The notes: a model not told the origin generated them from the letters alone. DNA of 64,000 bases from a virus (IMGVR_UViG_3300010371_000001:38274-102273); one strand, 5' to 3'. Shown: positions 26,435 to 34,321, numbered from the stretch's first letter. Numbers and translations: made by a program.

Positions 26435-28075
26435 CTATGGCGTGATGACGGAATAGCTGATCCGGCTCGCCCCTTGCGGCACATAGGAGCCGCCAGTTAG
26501 GCCAATAGATGCGGACCCCGACCTCACGCCTTGCACTGCGTTCACGGTGGCAAGCGCCGCTCCTTTTGTTTCACCGACGATTAACGGTGAAATGGTGGAT
26601 GCTGCACTCACTGAACTCCATTTCCACCCTGCTAGCCCGCTTGCCGCGCAGGTGATGGTCACGCTCGTGGCGCTGCCAGTACCATGTGAACCGCCGCCAG
26701 TGCAAATGGCATCATGGGCAGGAAGTATCTGCCAACTTCCCGCTGGCGTCAGACCACTCACCGCATCCTGCAACTGTTGCACCTCAAATGCCTGCACGGC
26801 GGCATTGCTGTAATACGTCTCGGTTCCGGTTCCCGCCACACTCACGGAGTATTGGAAAAGCGCGTTCTTCGCGGTGTTCGCCGCAGGTGTGCAGGTGGCA
26901 TGCGCGTCGTCATAGGTGTGGCCGATAGAGAAGCGCGTCGAATTCCCTGGCAACGCACCTTGTAACTCTATGTCCAACTTCCCTTGTGCGGCAGCTTCGG
27001 CAGCAGCGCTATTATCGCTGGCGCAAGTGCTGGGCACGGTCCACGTTGCCTGCGATCCTCCTGCTGTGCTTGTCCCCTGATACAGCCATCCACCAAGCGT
27101 GACGTTATATGTTGCGGAGGGTTCCGCTTGTTGTGGCTCAACACACAATTGAACAGTATTGGCACCGGCTGCCAGCGGAGTGACGGTCGATCCTGTGTTT
27201 TGTGTACTGCAAGCGACAAAGTCACCTGATGCGTTCTTGGTGCCGCTCGTCACATTGATACCTTGCGGGACGTTCTGTTTTACGCCGGTATTGTTGGTGA
27301 CCTTGATGAGGAACGAGACCTGAGAGCCGAAATCGGTTTCTGGTGCATTAAACCCGGTAGTAGATGTATCTCCTACGGCAACGCTTACGTTGGCGACGCT
27401 CGCGGCGATATCGCCCACGCCTGTTGAGGCGGTGAGGGTTTGTTTTGCCGAGGTAATGCTCTTGGATGCAGCCGTAAACGTCACCGCTGCATGACTGGCG
27501 TAGGGAATTGGTGTTGCCGTTGGCACCGGAGTGAAGGTCGGTTGGCCGGGAGGTGCGGTGGGCTGCGCGGTGGCGGGGGGCGGCGGTATAGCTGTTGGCA
27601 CCTTCGTGGGCAGCGGCGTTTGTCCAGGTTTCAGTGTCGCGGTTGGCGTTGGCTTGTCGGTGGCGACGGCCACGGGGCCATTGGGCACAGAAGATGTCGT
27701 GCTATTCCCGTCGCGCGTCAAGAGGATGCCCGCACCGCCAGCAACCAGGAACACCAGCGACGCAAGCGCTAAGATCGTCCAGTTTCTCCGCCTACGCCCA
27801 CGTGGCGAGGTCATGCCCTGTTGCCCTCGGCCTGGGGGCGGTGGCGGCGCGTAACCGGGCATCGGTGCGCCATACGGTGTCGATGGCGGGCCACCGGAGG
27901 CATAGCCGCCACCCCAAGGCCCACTGGCAGTGTCATATGGCCCAGTCGGCGGCACGTGATCCGCCGAGAGCGGCGCGCTCCACGGACTGCCGCCCGGATT
28001 GAAGGGTGTGCTGGGCGGATCGCCGCTGGGTGTTTTGCGCGCCGGTGGAAGGTCGAAGTTCGAGTCGTCGTTCAT
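26435..28075 (-). CDS. Membrane-anchored surface protein with Pro/Thr linker (moron)
   Basis: The 546-residue protein starts with a Pro/Gly-rich cytoplasmic region of about 95 residues. A basic RGRRRRNW motif follows, then one membrane helix at about 98-120 (LALASLVFLVAGGAGILL). A linker rich in TPT, KP and PPP comes next, then a long exported region with beta patterns and paired Cys (VACSTQ, VQLCVEP, STCASD, ATCTP, AICTGG). This architecture is common among Ktedonobacteria-type surface proteins. It opposes the tail and lysis genes and has its own consensus promoter, so it is likely expressed in the lysogen. The start at 28075 follows AAAGGA; the longer frame to 28183 crosses the promoter. 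Confidence 0.7.
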   Translation of the reverse strand: MNDDSNFDLPPARKTPSGDPPSTPFNPGGSPWSAPLSADHVPPTGPYDTASGPWGGGYASGGPPSTPYGAPMPGYAPPPPPGRGQQGMTSPRGRRRRNWTILALASLVFLVAGGAGILLTRDGNSTTSSVPNGPVAVATDKPTPTATLKPGQTPLPTKVPTAIPPPPATAQPTAPPGQPTFTPVPTATPIPYASHAAVTFTAASKSITSAKQTLTASTGVGDIAASVANVSVAVGDTSTTGFNAPETDFGSQVSFLIKVTNNTGVKQNVPQGINVTSGTKNASGDFVACSTQNTGSTVTPLAAGANTVQLCVEPQQAEPSATYNVTLGGWLYQGTSTAGGSQATWTVPSTCASDNSAAAEAAAQGKLDIELQGALPGNSTRFSIGHTYDDAHATCTPAANTAKNALFQYSVSVAGTGTETYYSNAAVQAFEVQQLQDAVSGLTPAGSWQILPAHDAICTGGGSHGTGSATSVTITCAASGLAGWKWSSVSAASTISPLIVGETKGAALATVNAVQGVRSGSASIGLTGGSYVPQGASRISYSVITP

Positions 28076-28127
28076 GAGTGCAATGAATCCTTTACCGTGA
28101 TGCGAATAACGTCTGTTTCCCCGCGCC

Positions 28128-28156
28128 ATTAGACCAAATCCGCGCCCCATTGTCAA
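28128..28156 (-). promoter_or_regulatory. Consensus promoter of the surface-protein moron
   Basis: On the minus strand, TTGACA (28151-28156) and TCTAAT (28128-28133) are separated by exactly 17 bases and point at the gene starting at 28075. No other leftward promoter of this quality was found in the late region. Confidence 0.75.
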
Positions 28157-28195
28157 CCCCTCAGCACGGACGCCATCCCCCACTTGGAGTCACCC

Positions 28196-28606
28196 ATGAC
28201 CCGAAACGATGACATGCTCCGCTCGCTGCAAACCATCGTGCAGGGCGCAACGGCCCCGCTGCAACAGATGCTCTCCCAGGTCAGCGCGAAAGTGGACACC
28301 CTCACTGCCGACCACGTGCGCCGCTCGGATCTCGATGACATGCGGCGCGAGATGAGCCAGGGTTTCGCCGCGATGGAGAGCAAGTTTGTGCCGAGGGACT
28401 TGGGCGAGCAACGCTACAAAGATCTCGTCTCGGATCTCGCGAATCACCAGAAGGCCATAGAGGCGCTCGGCACGAAGATGGACGCAATGGATGAGAAGCG
28501 CCAGGAACGGGGATTCACCCTGAGTAGCCAAGTGGTCATGTGGATTCTCATGAGCCTGGAATTGGCCGCGTCCATCATCGCCATTATTATCGCAGTGCAT
28601 CATTAG
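28196..28606 (+). CDS. Coiled-coil protein with C-terminal membrane anchor
   Basis: The 136-residue protein is a long helix with heptad-like spacing (MLSQVSAKVDTLTADHVRRS, LANHQKAIEALGTKMDAMDE), ending in one hydrophobic segment (VVMWILMSLELAASIIAIII). This layout is shared by XhlA-type haemolysin or lysis accessory proteins that work with a holin and endolysin. ATG 28196 has TTGGAG upstream. It opens the lysis-like cluster that runs to the terminator at 31873. Confidence 0.6.
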   Translation: MTRNDDMLRSLQTIVQGATAPLQQMLSQVSAKVDTLTADHVRRSDLDDMRREMSQGFAAMESKFVPRDLGEQRYKDLVSDLANHQKAIEALGTKMDAMDEKRQERGFTLSSQVVMWILMSLELAASIIAIIIAVHH

Positions 28607-28615
28607 GAGAACACC

Positions 28616-29167
28616 ATGCCCCGCAAACCCAAAGCACCCAGCACCACGCTCGCCCATGTTCATCTGACCAAAGAGAGCGTCGCCACGGTGGAGGAAACTC
28701 CTCCTCATGCGCCAAGAGTTGAGACCGAAGCCTACAAGAAGGCGCACAACTTTCTTATCAACGAGAAGAAACAGGGATGTCACATCTGCGGCGTAACGGT
28801 GGATACCATAAGCGATCCAGCGCGTAACCCTGTTGGGGCAGTCCAGTTGGAAAGTCACCACTATCCAGTGGAGCGCAGCTTGCTCGATGCTGTGGACCCC
28901 AAGAAGGTGCATGTCGATTTCCCCACCGTGTATGATCGTGCAACGTTAGAAGCCTGGGTGGATAGTCCTGAGAATCTTTTGGTGGTCTGCGACCGGCACC
29001 ATCGCGGAGGTGAAACGGGCATTCACCACTTACTCACCCAGGATTGGATCATTCAAAAATATCTCCTGGATGGCTATGTCGTTGCCGCCACCGCCGCCGA
29101 CGCATCCGCCGTTGAGGCGAAAGACGAGCAGATCGAGCAACAAGCGGGGATGGAGCCAGCCGCATGA
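28616..29167 (+). CDS. HNH-type nuclease-like protein
   Basis: The 183-residue product has GCHICGV, then the core ESHHYPVE, then NLLVVCDRHHRGG and GIHHL. These are the Cys pair and His-rich beta-beta-alpha metal arrangement seen in HNH proteins. The first 45 residues are basic and probably disordered; the last 30 are acidic and Ala-rich. Its place among lysis genes suggests a mobile homing nuclease, but a DNA-packaging HNH role cannot be excluded. It starts behind AGGAGAA and overlaps the next small gene by 4 bases (ATGA). Confidence 0.65.
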   Translation: MPRKPKAPSTTLAHVHLTKESVATVEETPPHAPRVETEAYKKAHNFLINEKKQGCHICGVTVDTISDPARNPVGAVQLESHHYPVERSLLDAVDPKKVHVDFPTVYDRATLEAWVDSPENLLVVCDRHHRGGETGIHHLLTQDWIIQKYLLDGYVVAATAADASAVEAKDEQIEQQAGMEPAA

Positions 29168-29298
29168 ACCTGGACGCCCTCTACATACACTGCACCGCCA
29201 CACTCCTCGGCCACGCCCTCTTCTGGCTCGGTGGCTGGATGGCGAACATCCTGGCGTTGCTGCTGCTCATATGGGCGGTGACGGCGGGCGGGCGCTAG
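29164..29298 (+). CDS. 44-residue membrane peptide
   Basis: The ATG overlaps the stop of the HNH gene (ATGA), so translation is coupled. The peptide is hydrophobic throughout, with ATLLGHALFWLGGW and MANILALLLLIWAV as one long or two short membrane segments, and ends in GGR. Its size and position fit a mini-holin or lysis accessory peptide; that role is inference. It overlaps the stop of the convergent gene at 29295 by 4 bases. Confidence 0.6.
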   Translation: MNLDALYIHCTATLLGHALFWLGGWMANILALLLLIWAVTAGGR

Positions 29299-29537
29299 GG
29301 GCTACCAGACATATTCCAGAGCAAAATGAGCAATCCGAATCCACCAAAGATAACGAAGAAGGCAGTCATGTAGATGGTATTAAAGAGATTTAGCCTCCGA
29401 AATTGATTGCCGCAATAGCGACATCGCCATGACCCAAAGAAGAACATGGATTGCTCATCAATACGCTTTGCGGCACATCCACACTTGGGACATGGTAGCC
29501 ACTTCGCCATTGCCACTAATTCCTCTGACTCATCCAT
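29295..29537 (-). CDS. Small zinc-ribbon membrane protein
   Basis: The 80-residue protein has CPKCGCAAKR and FGSWRCRYCGNQF, a clear four-Cys zinc ribbon, followed by one membrane segment (IYMTAFFVIFGGFGLLILLW). The ribosome site GAGGAA lies before ATG 29537. It is read against the lysis-like genes, which marks it as a second leftward insertion or moron. No promoter as clear as that at 28128 was found. Confidence 0.6.
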   Translation of the reverse strand: MDESEELVAMAKWLPCPKCGCAAKRIDEQSMFFFGSWRCRYCGNQFRRLNLFNTIYMTAFFVIFGGFGLLILLWNMSGSP

Positions 29538-29583
29538 TCTTCATTCCTCGTTCCCCGTCAGTTTACCACAGAGAGGCACACGT

Positions 29584-30069
29584 ATGTCCCTATACCATCG
29601 CGTCACCTCGTGGCTGGAATCAACGTTGTTTCCCGCCATCGTCGCCTATGTTACCAATCCCCTCATCATCCTTGGCACCATTCTCCTGTTGCTGCCCCTG
29701 CTTGTCTGGGCAACGAACACGACGGTTGTGCTGCTCAGTAACTCGTACCTCAACGTTGCCAGCGCCAGCGTGAGTAGTATTGTCCTTTTGCAGCAATTGG
29801 TTCACCACAAGGAGAATCGCCGTCTGCACGAGGGCAACGCCGCACAATTGACGGCATTGGCCCAGCAGCACGCCGAAGAAGCCGCTCGCCACGAAGACAT
29901 GGTGGCGCAGGTGGTGCGCTCCCATGCCGCTCTCGCCGCCAGTCACGACGCCCTACACGCCAAAGTCGATGCACTGGCCACGCCGCCGAAGGTCGCCAAC
30001 ACGCAGGCACGCGACGACAAGGGGCGGTTTACGAAGGCCGCGCCGATGGCGGAAGGAGCATCATCATGA
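29584..30069 (+). CDS. Membrane protein resembling low-affinity iron permease or holin
   Basis: The 161-residue protein begins at ATG 29584 behind GAGAGG. It has a hydrophobic segment at about 20-45 (NPLIILGTILLLLPLLVWA), a second at about 50-70, and then a charged helical tail (HHKENRRLHEGNAAQLTALA). The second half of the membrane region with its NTTVV pattern and charged tail recalls small low-affinity iron permease family proteins. The lysis-cluster context suggests a holin or spanin-like helper instead. The final KGRFTKAA resembles virion-protein tails. Function is open. Confidence 0.55.
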   Translation: MSLYHRVTSWLESTLFPAIVAYVTNPLIILGTILLLLPLLVWATNTTVVLLSNSYLNVASASVSSIVLLQQLVHHKENRRLHEGNAAQLTALAQQHAEEAARHEDMVAQVVRSHAALAASHDALHAKVDALATPPKVANTQARDDKGRFTKAAPMAEGASS

Positions 30070-30773
30070 CCGCCGCCCCACCACACGTTCACATCGTCGT
30101 CCCCAACTTCACAGCCCTGACCGAGTTCCCCTCAGAGCGCCCCGATATCAAAGATGACTGCGGCCCATGTGCCAGCGAGGTGTGTATTGCCGCTTGTGAG
30201 CGTCGCGCCCCCGCAACGGGCAACATGATCGAGATCCGCAGCCGTGATATCCAAGCGGGCAAGTTCCGTGTCAACGGCGGGCAAACACTGGATGAACTGG
30301 AATGGGATGTTCACGCGCATACCACCATCGAAACGACGAAAACGCCGCTGGGGTCATCTGTGGATGCTATTCACACGGCGCTGAAAGCAGCGGCCATGCG
30401 CGGCAATCCCTGTGTGCTGAACCTGGCACTGGCGACCAATCTTCCAGGGAACGAGCCAGACGTCCACTATCATTTCATCGCCATAGGTGGCATTGATAGC
30501 AACCAGGGATACTTATGCGCCAACGGAGATAAGTTTCCGTTCGGACACATCGGAACCTATTGGGTGCGCTGGAATCCTGGCATTGAACAAGCCCAGCCCA
30601 TCGGCTTACTCGAATATCACATGCCAGCCCCGCCACGTCCCTTGCCACCGCCAGTCGTGCGCCCCATCCCCACACCAGTGCCAGCGAGCGATGATAAGCT
30701 GCAACTGGCGCTGCGCACTGTCGCCACGCAACTGAGCCAGGCACAGGCGACGATCAGTGATGCGCTGAAATAG
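30066..30773 (+). CDS. C39-like cysteine peptidase, candidate endolysin
   Basis: The 235-residue protein has DDCGPCASEVCIAAC near residue 30, the Cys-Gly-Pro motif of C39/papain-like peptidases. The expected His appears in HYHFIAIGGID near 140 and a following Asn/Asp in CANGDKF. After residue 180 a Pro-rich linker leads to a short helical tail. It overlaps the upstream membrane gene by 4 bases (ATGA). In a cluster of small membrane proteins before the late terminator, it is the best visible candidate for the cell-wall-cleaving lysis enzyme. No amidase or muramidase gene is seen. Confidence 0.5.
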   Translation: MTAAPPHVHIVVPNFTALTEFPSERPDIKDDCGPCASEVCIAACERRAPATGNMIEIRSRDIQAGKFRVNGGQTLDELEWDVHAHTTIETTKTPLGSSVDAIHTALKAAAMRGNPCVLNLALATNLPGNEPDVHYHFIAIGGIDSNQGYLCANGDKFPFGHIGTYWVRWNPGIEQAQPIGLLEYHMPAPPRPLPPPVVRPIPTPVPASDDKLQLALRTVATQLSQAQATISDALK

Positions 30774-30809
30774 GGCGGCGCATCACTCAATCACACGTGA
30801 GGTGCAACT

Positions 30810-31256
30810 ATGCCAGGTGAACCGATTCTTGCGAAAGCATACCCGTCACCCGCTCAAGACCATCATCTGCTCACATGGGAACGCTTTCTTGCCCTGCGTG
30901 CGTGGGCGCAGCGCGTCGCCGATGCTGAGGGCCACCCCATCTATCTCGTCGGCTCTGCTCTGATGAAAGACCACCCACGCGACATTGATGTGTCGATCAT
31001 CGTGCCTCATGACACGTTTGTTGCGCGTTTCGGCCCCATCCCGCCGAATGCCCTGACGCCAGAGGAAGAACGCGATCCGCGCCGCATGCCCGCCTATATG
31101 AATAAACTTGCTCATTATTTGGCAGACAACGCCTATAGGCTTTGGGCATTACAAGCGGGTCTGTGCGATACGCGCCTCGACCTGAAAATCTGTCCTGATT
31201 CCTGGTGGCCTGATAACGATAAGTTGCTGCTTGCCACACCATCTCCGAAAGGATAA
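30810..31256 (+). CDS. Nucleotidyltransferase-fold protein
   Basis: The 148-residue protein contains IYLVGSALMKDHPRDIDVSI, the GS motif followed by DxD of the nucleotidyltransferase fold, and a later acidic strand TRLDLKICPD that would supply the third carboxylate. Such proteins transfer nucleotides to proteins, RNA or drugs; the substrate here is unknown. The ribosome site GAGGTG lies before ATG. No HEPN partner is adjacent, so a MNT-HEPN toxin-antitoxin pair is unlikely. Confidence 0.65.
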   Translation: MPGEPILAKAYPSPAQDHHLLTWERFLALRAWAQRVADAEGHPIYLVGSALMKDHPRDIDVSIIVPHDTFVARFGPIPPNALTPEEERDPRRMPAYMNKLAHYLADNAYRLWALQAGLCDTRLDLKICPDSWWPDNDKLLLATPSPKG

Positions 31257-31260
31257 CCCC

Positions 31261-31794
31261 ATGTCGCAACCCATCTTGCCCGCCCTGCCCTCGCTGAAGC
31301 TGCCCCCGGAAGTCGCCACCATCGGCTCGATGCTGATCGGCCTCGCCACCCTTGCCGCCACCACATTCGGCGTGTCCCCCGATGCCACCAACGCCGCCGT
31401 GCTGGCCTTGCAATACCTCATTGCCACTGGCACCATCGTTGCTGGGCTGGTGGGCGACCTACACCTGCACAACCAGCACGTGACGCTGGCTCGCGCTCAG
31501 ATGGAAATCAGCGGCGTGCAAGCCGCATCCGTGGCATTGCCCCCACCACCCGCCACCAATGCGCCGGTCTCGCCCTCTTATGGCACAGTAACGCCCGTGC
31601 TTAGTCCACTGAATGTGCAAGGTAGCAGTGTGATGACGGTACCCGCATTCAAGGATGTGCAGATAACGCTGGGCAATGCCGCCCCTGTTGCCCCACAGCC
31701 CGCGCCATCCGACACACCGACGCAGGTGGTCGCCAAAGTGCCAGACGCCACACCAGCGAGCGCACAGGCAGCGACGGATGGCGGCGCGACGTAG
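31261..31794 (+). CDS. Two-segment membrane protein, candidate holin
   Basis: The 177-residue protein starts at 31261 behind AAAGGA. Residues about 20-40 (ATIGSMLIGLATLAATTFGV) and 48-68 (VLALQYLIATGTIVAGLV) are membrane segments joined by a short turn, followed by a long Pro/Ala/Thr-rich soluble tail. Two membrane segments with a small loop fit class II holins, although the 100-residue tail is longer than usual. It is the last gene before the late terminator. Confidence 0.5.
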   Translation: MSQPILPALPSLKLPPEVATIGSMLIGLATLAATTFGVSPDATNAAVLALQYLIATGTIVAGLVGDLHLHNQHVTLARAQMEISGVQAASVALPPPPATNAPVSPSYGTVTPVLSPLNVQGSSVMTVPAFKDVQITLGNAAPVAPQPAPSDTPTQVVAKVPDATPASAQAATDGGAT

Positions 31795-31834
31795 CAGACA
31801 CCCTTCGTCTCTCTTGGTTCCCTCTTTTTCGTGC

Positions 31835-31873
31835 GAAAAGCCGCCCGGATCGTAATGATCTGGGCGGCTTTTC
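31835..31873 (+). terminator. Strong rho-independent terminator of the late operon
   Basis: GAAAAGCCGCCC-G-GATC and GATC-T-GGGCGGCTTTTC form a long GC-rich stem with one mismatch and the loop GTAAT; the descending arm carries TTTT. The self-complementary A-run on the left arm makes it active in both directions. Confidence 0.9.
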
Positions 31874-31878
31874 GTGCT

Positions 31879-31946
31879 ATATACCATTAGGCAATTTGAC
31901 TTATTGTATAGCACCTAGAGAGCACACAACCATCTTTATGGTATAT
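31879..31946. repeat. Separated inverted repeats upstream of the toxin-antitoxin operon
   Basis: ATATACCAT (31879-31887) and ATGGTATAT (31938-31946) are exact inverse complements 50 bases apart. A near-identical sequence pair occurs at 52684-52706. They may be operator half-sites for a DNA-looping regulator. Confidence 0.4.
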
Positions 31947-31982
31947 TGAGGCAAGTTCACAGAGAACTGGGACTACTAGACA

Positions 31983-32011
31983 TGGACAGAGTATAACGTA
32001 TATGTTATATT
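31983..32011 (+). promoter_or_regulatory. Promoter with embedded operator for the HigBA-like operon
   Basis: TGGACA (31983-31988) and TATATT (32006-32011) are spaced by 17 bases. An inverted repeat TATAAC-GTATAT-GTTATA (31992-32009) covers the spacer and -10, as expected for an operator bound by the antitoxin or complex encoded downstream. The first start codon lies 12 bases after the -10. Confidence 0.65.
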
Positions 32012-32022
32012 AGGGGTGGAAG

Positions 32023-32433
32023 ATGCCAAAACCGCCAAAGAAAGGGCCAGGGCCAAGCAACTCATCAAAAATTCTCCGCAGTCAAACAAGATTTCGGCGA
32101 ACTTCGCGGTATGATGAGTCGTTAGCAGCCATTCAACCACCAAAACATGGAGTAGTTGTTGCACATGTACAAACTTTTGAGCGTGCTTGGAAAGCAAGCA
32201 GGATTAACGCAGATATTCCCAACAGTTACGAGTTTAAAGAGATACAAACCAAACCAGGAGCGTATACCCTATATCAGATCTACGTTACCTCAGATTTTCG
32301 AGCAATCATGATGTTTCCGCGCAATACGAATAACGGCTATTGGATCCATGTCTGGAAAAAGTCGAGGCAAAACGACAGAGCGGAGGTCAATCGAGCAGAA
32401 CAATTCGCGGCACGACTTTGGGAGACCATGTAG
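32023..32433 (+). CDS. HigB/Gp49-like toxin with N-terminal extension
   Basis: The 136-residue protein has a compact C-terminal two-thirds with YTLYQIYVTSDFRAIMMF, then IHVWKKSRQND and the ending helix EVNRAEQFAARLW. That order (strand, R.i strand, F/W.KK..., A...R helix) is the HigB/Gp49 RelE-type fold, which cleaves mRNA on the ribosome. The first 45 residues are basic and Ser/Pro-rich, an extension not usual for the family. The gene precedes its antitoxin, the HigBA order. Its stop overlaps the ribosome site of the next gene. Confidence 0.65.
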   Translation: MPKPPKKGPGPSNSSKILRSQTRFRRTSRYDESLAAIQPPKHGVVVAHVQTFERAWKASRINADIPNSYEFKEIQTKPGAYTLYQIYVTSDFRAIMMFPRNTNNGYWIHVWKKSRQNDRAEVNRAEQFAARLWETM

Positions 32434-32444
32434 GAGGAAAGAAG

Positions 32445-33008
32445 TTGAATAACCGAGTAACTGGCAGCATTGCCGATAGTGTGCAAAGTCTCCTTGAAGA
32501 AGGTGGACAGCAAGCATACGAATATTTACGAGAGTCATTCCTGGCCAATGCCATGTTGTTGTTGTTTCAAGCGCGTCGGGAGGCAGATCTCACCCAAGTT
32601 CAGCTCGCAGAAAAATTGAAGACACGGCAATCAGCGATAGCGCGGATGGAGAACGACACAACAGGGAGTATTTCTCTTCGGCGTTTCATCGAGGTCGCCT
32701 TGGCGTGCGGTAAAATGCCGTTCGACATCTCTCTGGCACCACTCCAAGATGTTGTCGCGTTTTCGATGCACAATCCTGAAGAGGAACGGACCGAGGTAAA
32801 CTTTGCTAAATGGCAAAGTTGGTCCTCGACAACACTCGTAAACGTGGAAGCATCTCCTGCCGTTTCCATAGCACGGGAGAACCCTCGTTGGGAGAGTACC
32901 ATACAAGTACCCCCTTCGCTCTTCAGTACCGATCAGCCCCAGCCAGAGGTGTATCCCAATCAACGCACCGTCATTCATTCTCGACAACTGATGGGAGTCG
33001 TAGCATGA
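32445..33008 (+). CDS. XRE-type antitoxin, HigA-like
   Basis: The 187-residue protein has a classic helix-turn-helix at about residues 45-85 (ADLTQVQLAEKLKTRQSAIA then RMENDTTGSISLRRFIEVA), the HigA pattern. It should neutralise the upstream toxin and repress the operon through the inverted repeat at 31992-32009. The start is TTG at 32445, chosen because TAGGAGGAAAGAAG lies directly before it; no ATG is suitable. The C-terminal 80 residues are not typical HigA and may contact the third gene product. Its stop overlaps the next start (ATGA). Confidence 0.7.
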   Translation: MNNRVTGSIADSVQSLLEEGGQQAYEYLRESFLANAMLLLFQARREADLTQVQLAEKLKTRQSAIARMENDTTGSISLRRFIEVALACGKMPFDISLAPLQDVVAFSMHNPEEERTEVNFAKWQSWSSTTLVNVEASPAVSIARENPRWESTIQVPPSLFSTDQPQPEVYPNQRTVIHSRQLMGVVA

Positions 33009-33718
33009 AACTCTCTAACATCAAGATTTTGACGAATCGTATATCCTACGAATGCCAGGTTGACGATCTTCGCCTATCGTCATTGGTCACGCCACGGTAT
33101 ATAGAGGCTATCAAGCAGCAATTCAATTTTCATACTGCTGCGGTCGGCCCACCTATCCCAACGTTTGGTGATGTGGCGGCAACATTCCCCCCTGGCCTCG
33201 TTTTCAATTTGGGCTTCTTCGTTGGTGAGGAAGAGCGAGTCATTCCCATACGGTTTATGCATTTTGAACAACGTCGTATTGTCATAGATGCGGCGGGATC
33301 GCCAACTGATCTTGCCCGTATCTTTGCTCACCTGCAATTCCTCTTTGAAGACGAGGACGCTTTTGATGGAAGCCCTATCATTGGCGGATCTGGAAAGCTA
33401 TTGTCCTATTCAGAAATAACGTTTTCCATCCCAGGTGGGGTGAACAATCTCTTTAGACCCAACACGCTGAGCGCAATTCGACACACGGTTAAAACTGAAC
33501 GGGGGAGCGTCTTAACGCCCATCGTGTTTTTTGTCATCGAGAAAGAGGATCAGGAATCGAGAGGCGTGGTTATCAATCCTACAAACCAGATGCTTCAACT
33601 CTCTATTCGGGCTGGGACAACGCCTTCAGACGATATTTATTTTAGCGGAGCGCCACTTGATAGCGATAAGCACCTAGAGTTATTAGAAACGATGTTTGCC
33701 TCTGGCGAGGAGGCGTAA
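33005..33718 (+). CDS. Third gene of the toxin-antitoxin operon, unknown
   Basis: The 237-residue product starts at an ATGA overlap with the antitoxin gene. It has FPPGLVFNLGFFVGEEERVI, IDAAGSPTDLARIFAHLQFL and a beta-rich end. No membrane segment, signal or catalytic motif is seen. Tight coupling with a HigBA-like pair suggests it modulates or extends that system, as chaperone, effector or sensor. I do not recognise the family. Confidence 0.6.
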   Translation: MKLSNIKILTNRISYECQVDDLRLSSLVTPRYIEAIKQQFNFHTAAVGPPIPTFGDVAATFPPGLVFNLGFFVGEEERVIPIRFMHFEQRRIVIDAAGSPTDLARIFAHLQFLFEDEDAFDGSPIIGGSGKLLSYSEITFSIPGGVNNLFRPNTLSAIRHTVKTERGSVLTPIVFFVIEKEDQESRGVVINPTNQMLQLSIRAGTTPSDDIYFSGAPLDSDKHLELLETMFASGEEA

Positions 33719-33720
33719 CT

Positions 33721-33960
33721 ATGGAGGAAGAAGAATTGACATTGGCAGAGATTGCGGAACAGCGCGGTATCCCTGAACGTGTGGTGCGCTATTGGCTACG
33801 AAACGGCTTGCCCTATCGGCAGCGCAGTCGGGTGATCTTTATCAAGGTAAGCGATTTGGATGATTTCCTTCAGCGGCGTGTGGAAATCGTCACCACGTAT
33901 CGGCTCAGGCCGGAAGAAGAGAGTGAACCTGACCTATCCCTGGTGGGGGCTAGTTGCTAG
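33721..33960 (+). CDS. Excisionase/MerR-type helix-turn-helix protein
   Basis: The 79-residue protein reads LTLAEIAEQRGIPERVVRYW then LRNGLPYRQRSRVIFIKVSD, a winged helix of the HTH_17/excisionase type. Such small proteins bind DNA in recombination or act as regulators. It starts 2 bases after the third gene of the toxin-antitoxin operon and precedes a terminator, so it is the last gene of that operon. No integrase is in view. Confidence 0.7.
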   Translation: MEEEELTLAEIAEQRGIPERVVRYWLRNGLPYRQRSRVIFIKVSDLDDFLQRRVEIVTTYRLRPEEESEPDLSLVGASC

Positions 33961-33964
33961 TCAT

Positions 33965-33992
33965 GCGCCCTGAGTGATTTGACTCAGGGCGC
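33965..33992 (+). terminator. Rho-independent terminator of the HigBA-like operon
   Basis: GCGCCCTGAGT and ACTCAGGGCGC form a perfect 11-base-pair stem with the loop GATTTG, followed by TCTCTTTA. It lies between convergent operons. The stem resembles that of the terminator at 52183-52210. Confidence 0.85.
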
Positions 33993-33997
33993 TCTCT

Positions 33998-34321
33998 TTA
34001 TGGCCGTTGCCCCAGCGCCCGCTGCACGTCCCCCGCCACGGCGTCCACCTCTGCGGCACTATGCGGCTGTGTGACGAGGTGCCACAGTTGCCGGATGAGC
34101 ATACGCGCCGCCTGCGGAATCTCATCACCCTGCATGGCGCTCAGCCGGGCATCGGCGCGGGCCAGGCAGTCAAGACATCCCCACCAGATGACAATGCCGG
34201 TGATGGGATCAGGCGTGGTGATGACGCGATCCGGTGGCACATCCTGCTTGCACTTGGGGCAGCGCGTGACGATGGGTTTCAGGTTGAGGTTAATGGTGTG
34301 CCGAAGTCCTTGGGGGGTCAT
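33998..34321 (-). CDS. Zinc-ribbon protein, unknown
   Basis: The 107-residue protein has RCPKCKQDVP and WWGCLDCLARADAR, a four-Cys zinc site spanning about 30 residues. A helical C-terminal half follows (IPQAARMLIRQLWHLV, EVDAVAGDVQRALG). ATG 34321 has GAGAGG upstream; an in-frame start at 34345 is less well placed. It is the last gene of the long leftward operon. The role is unknown. Confidence 0.6.
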   Translation of the reverse strand: MTPQGLRHTINLNLKPIVTRCPKCKQDVPPDRVITTPDPITGIVIWWGCLDCLARADARLSAMQGDEIPQAARMLIRQLWHLVTQPHSAAEVDAVAGDVQRALGQRP

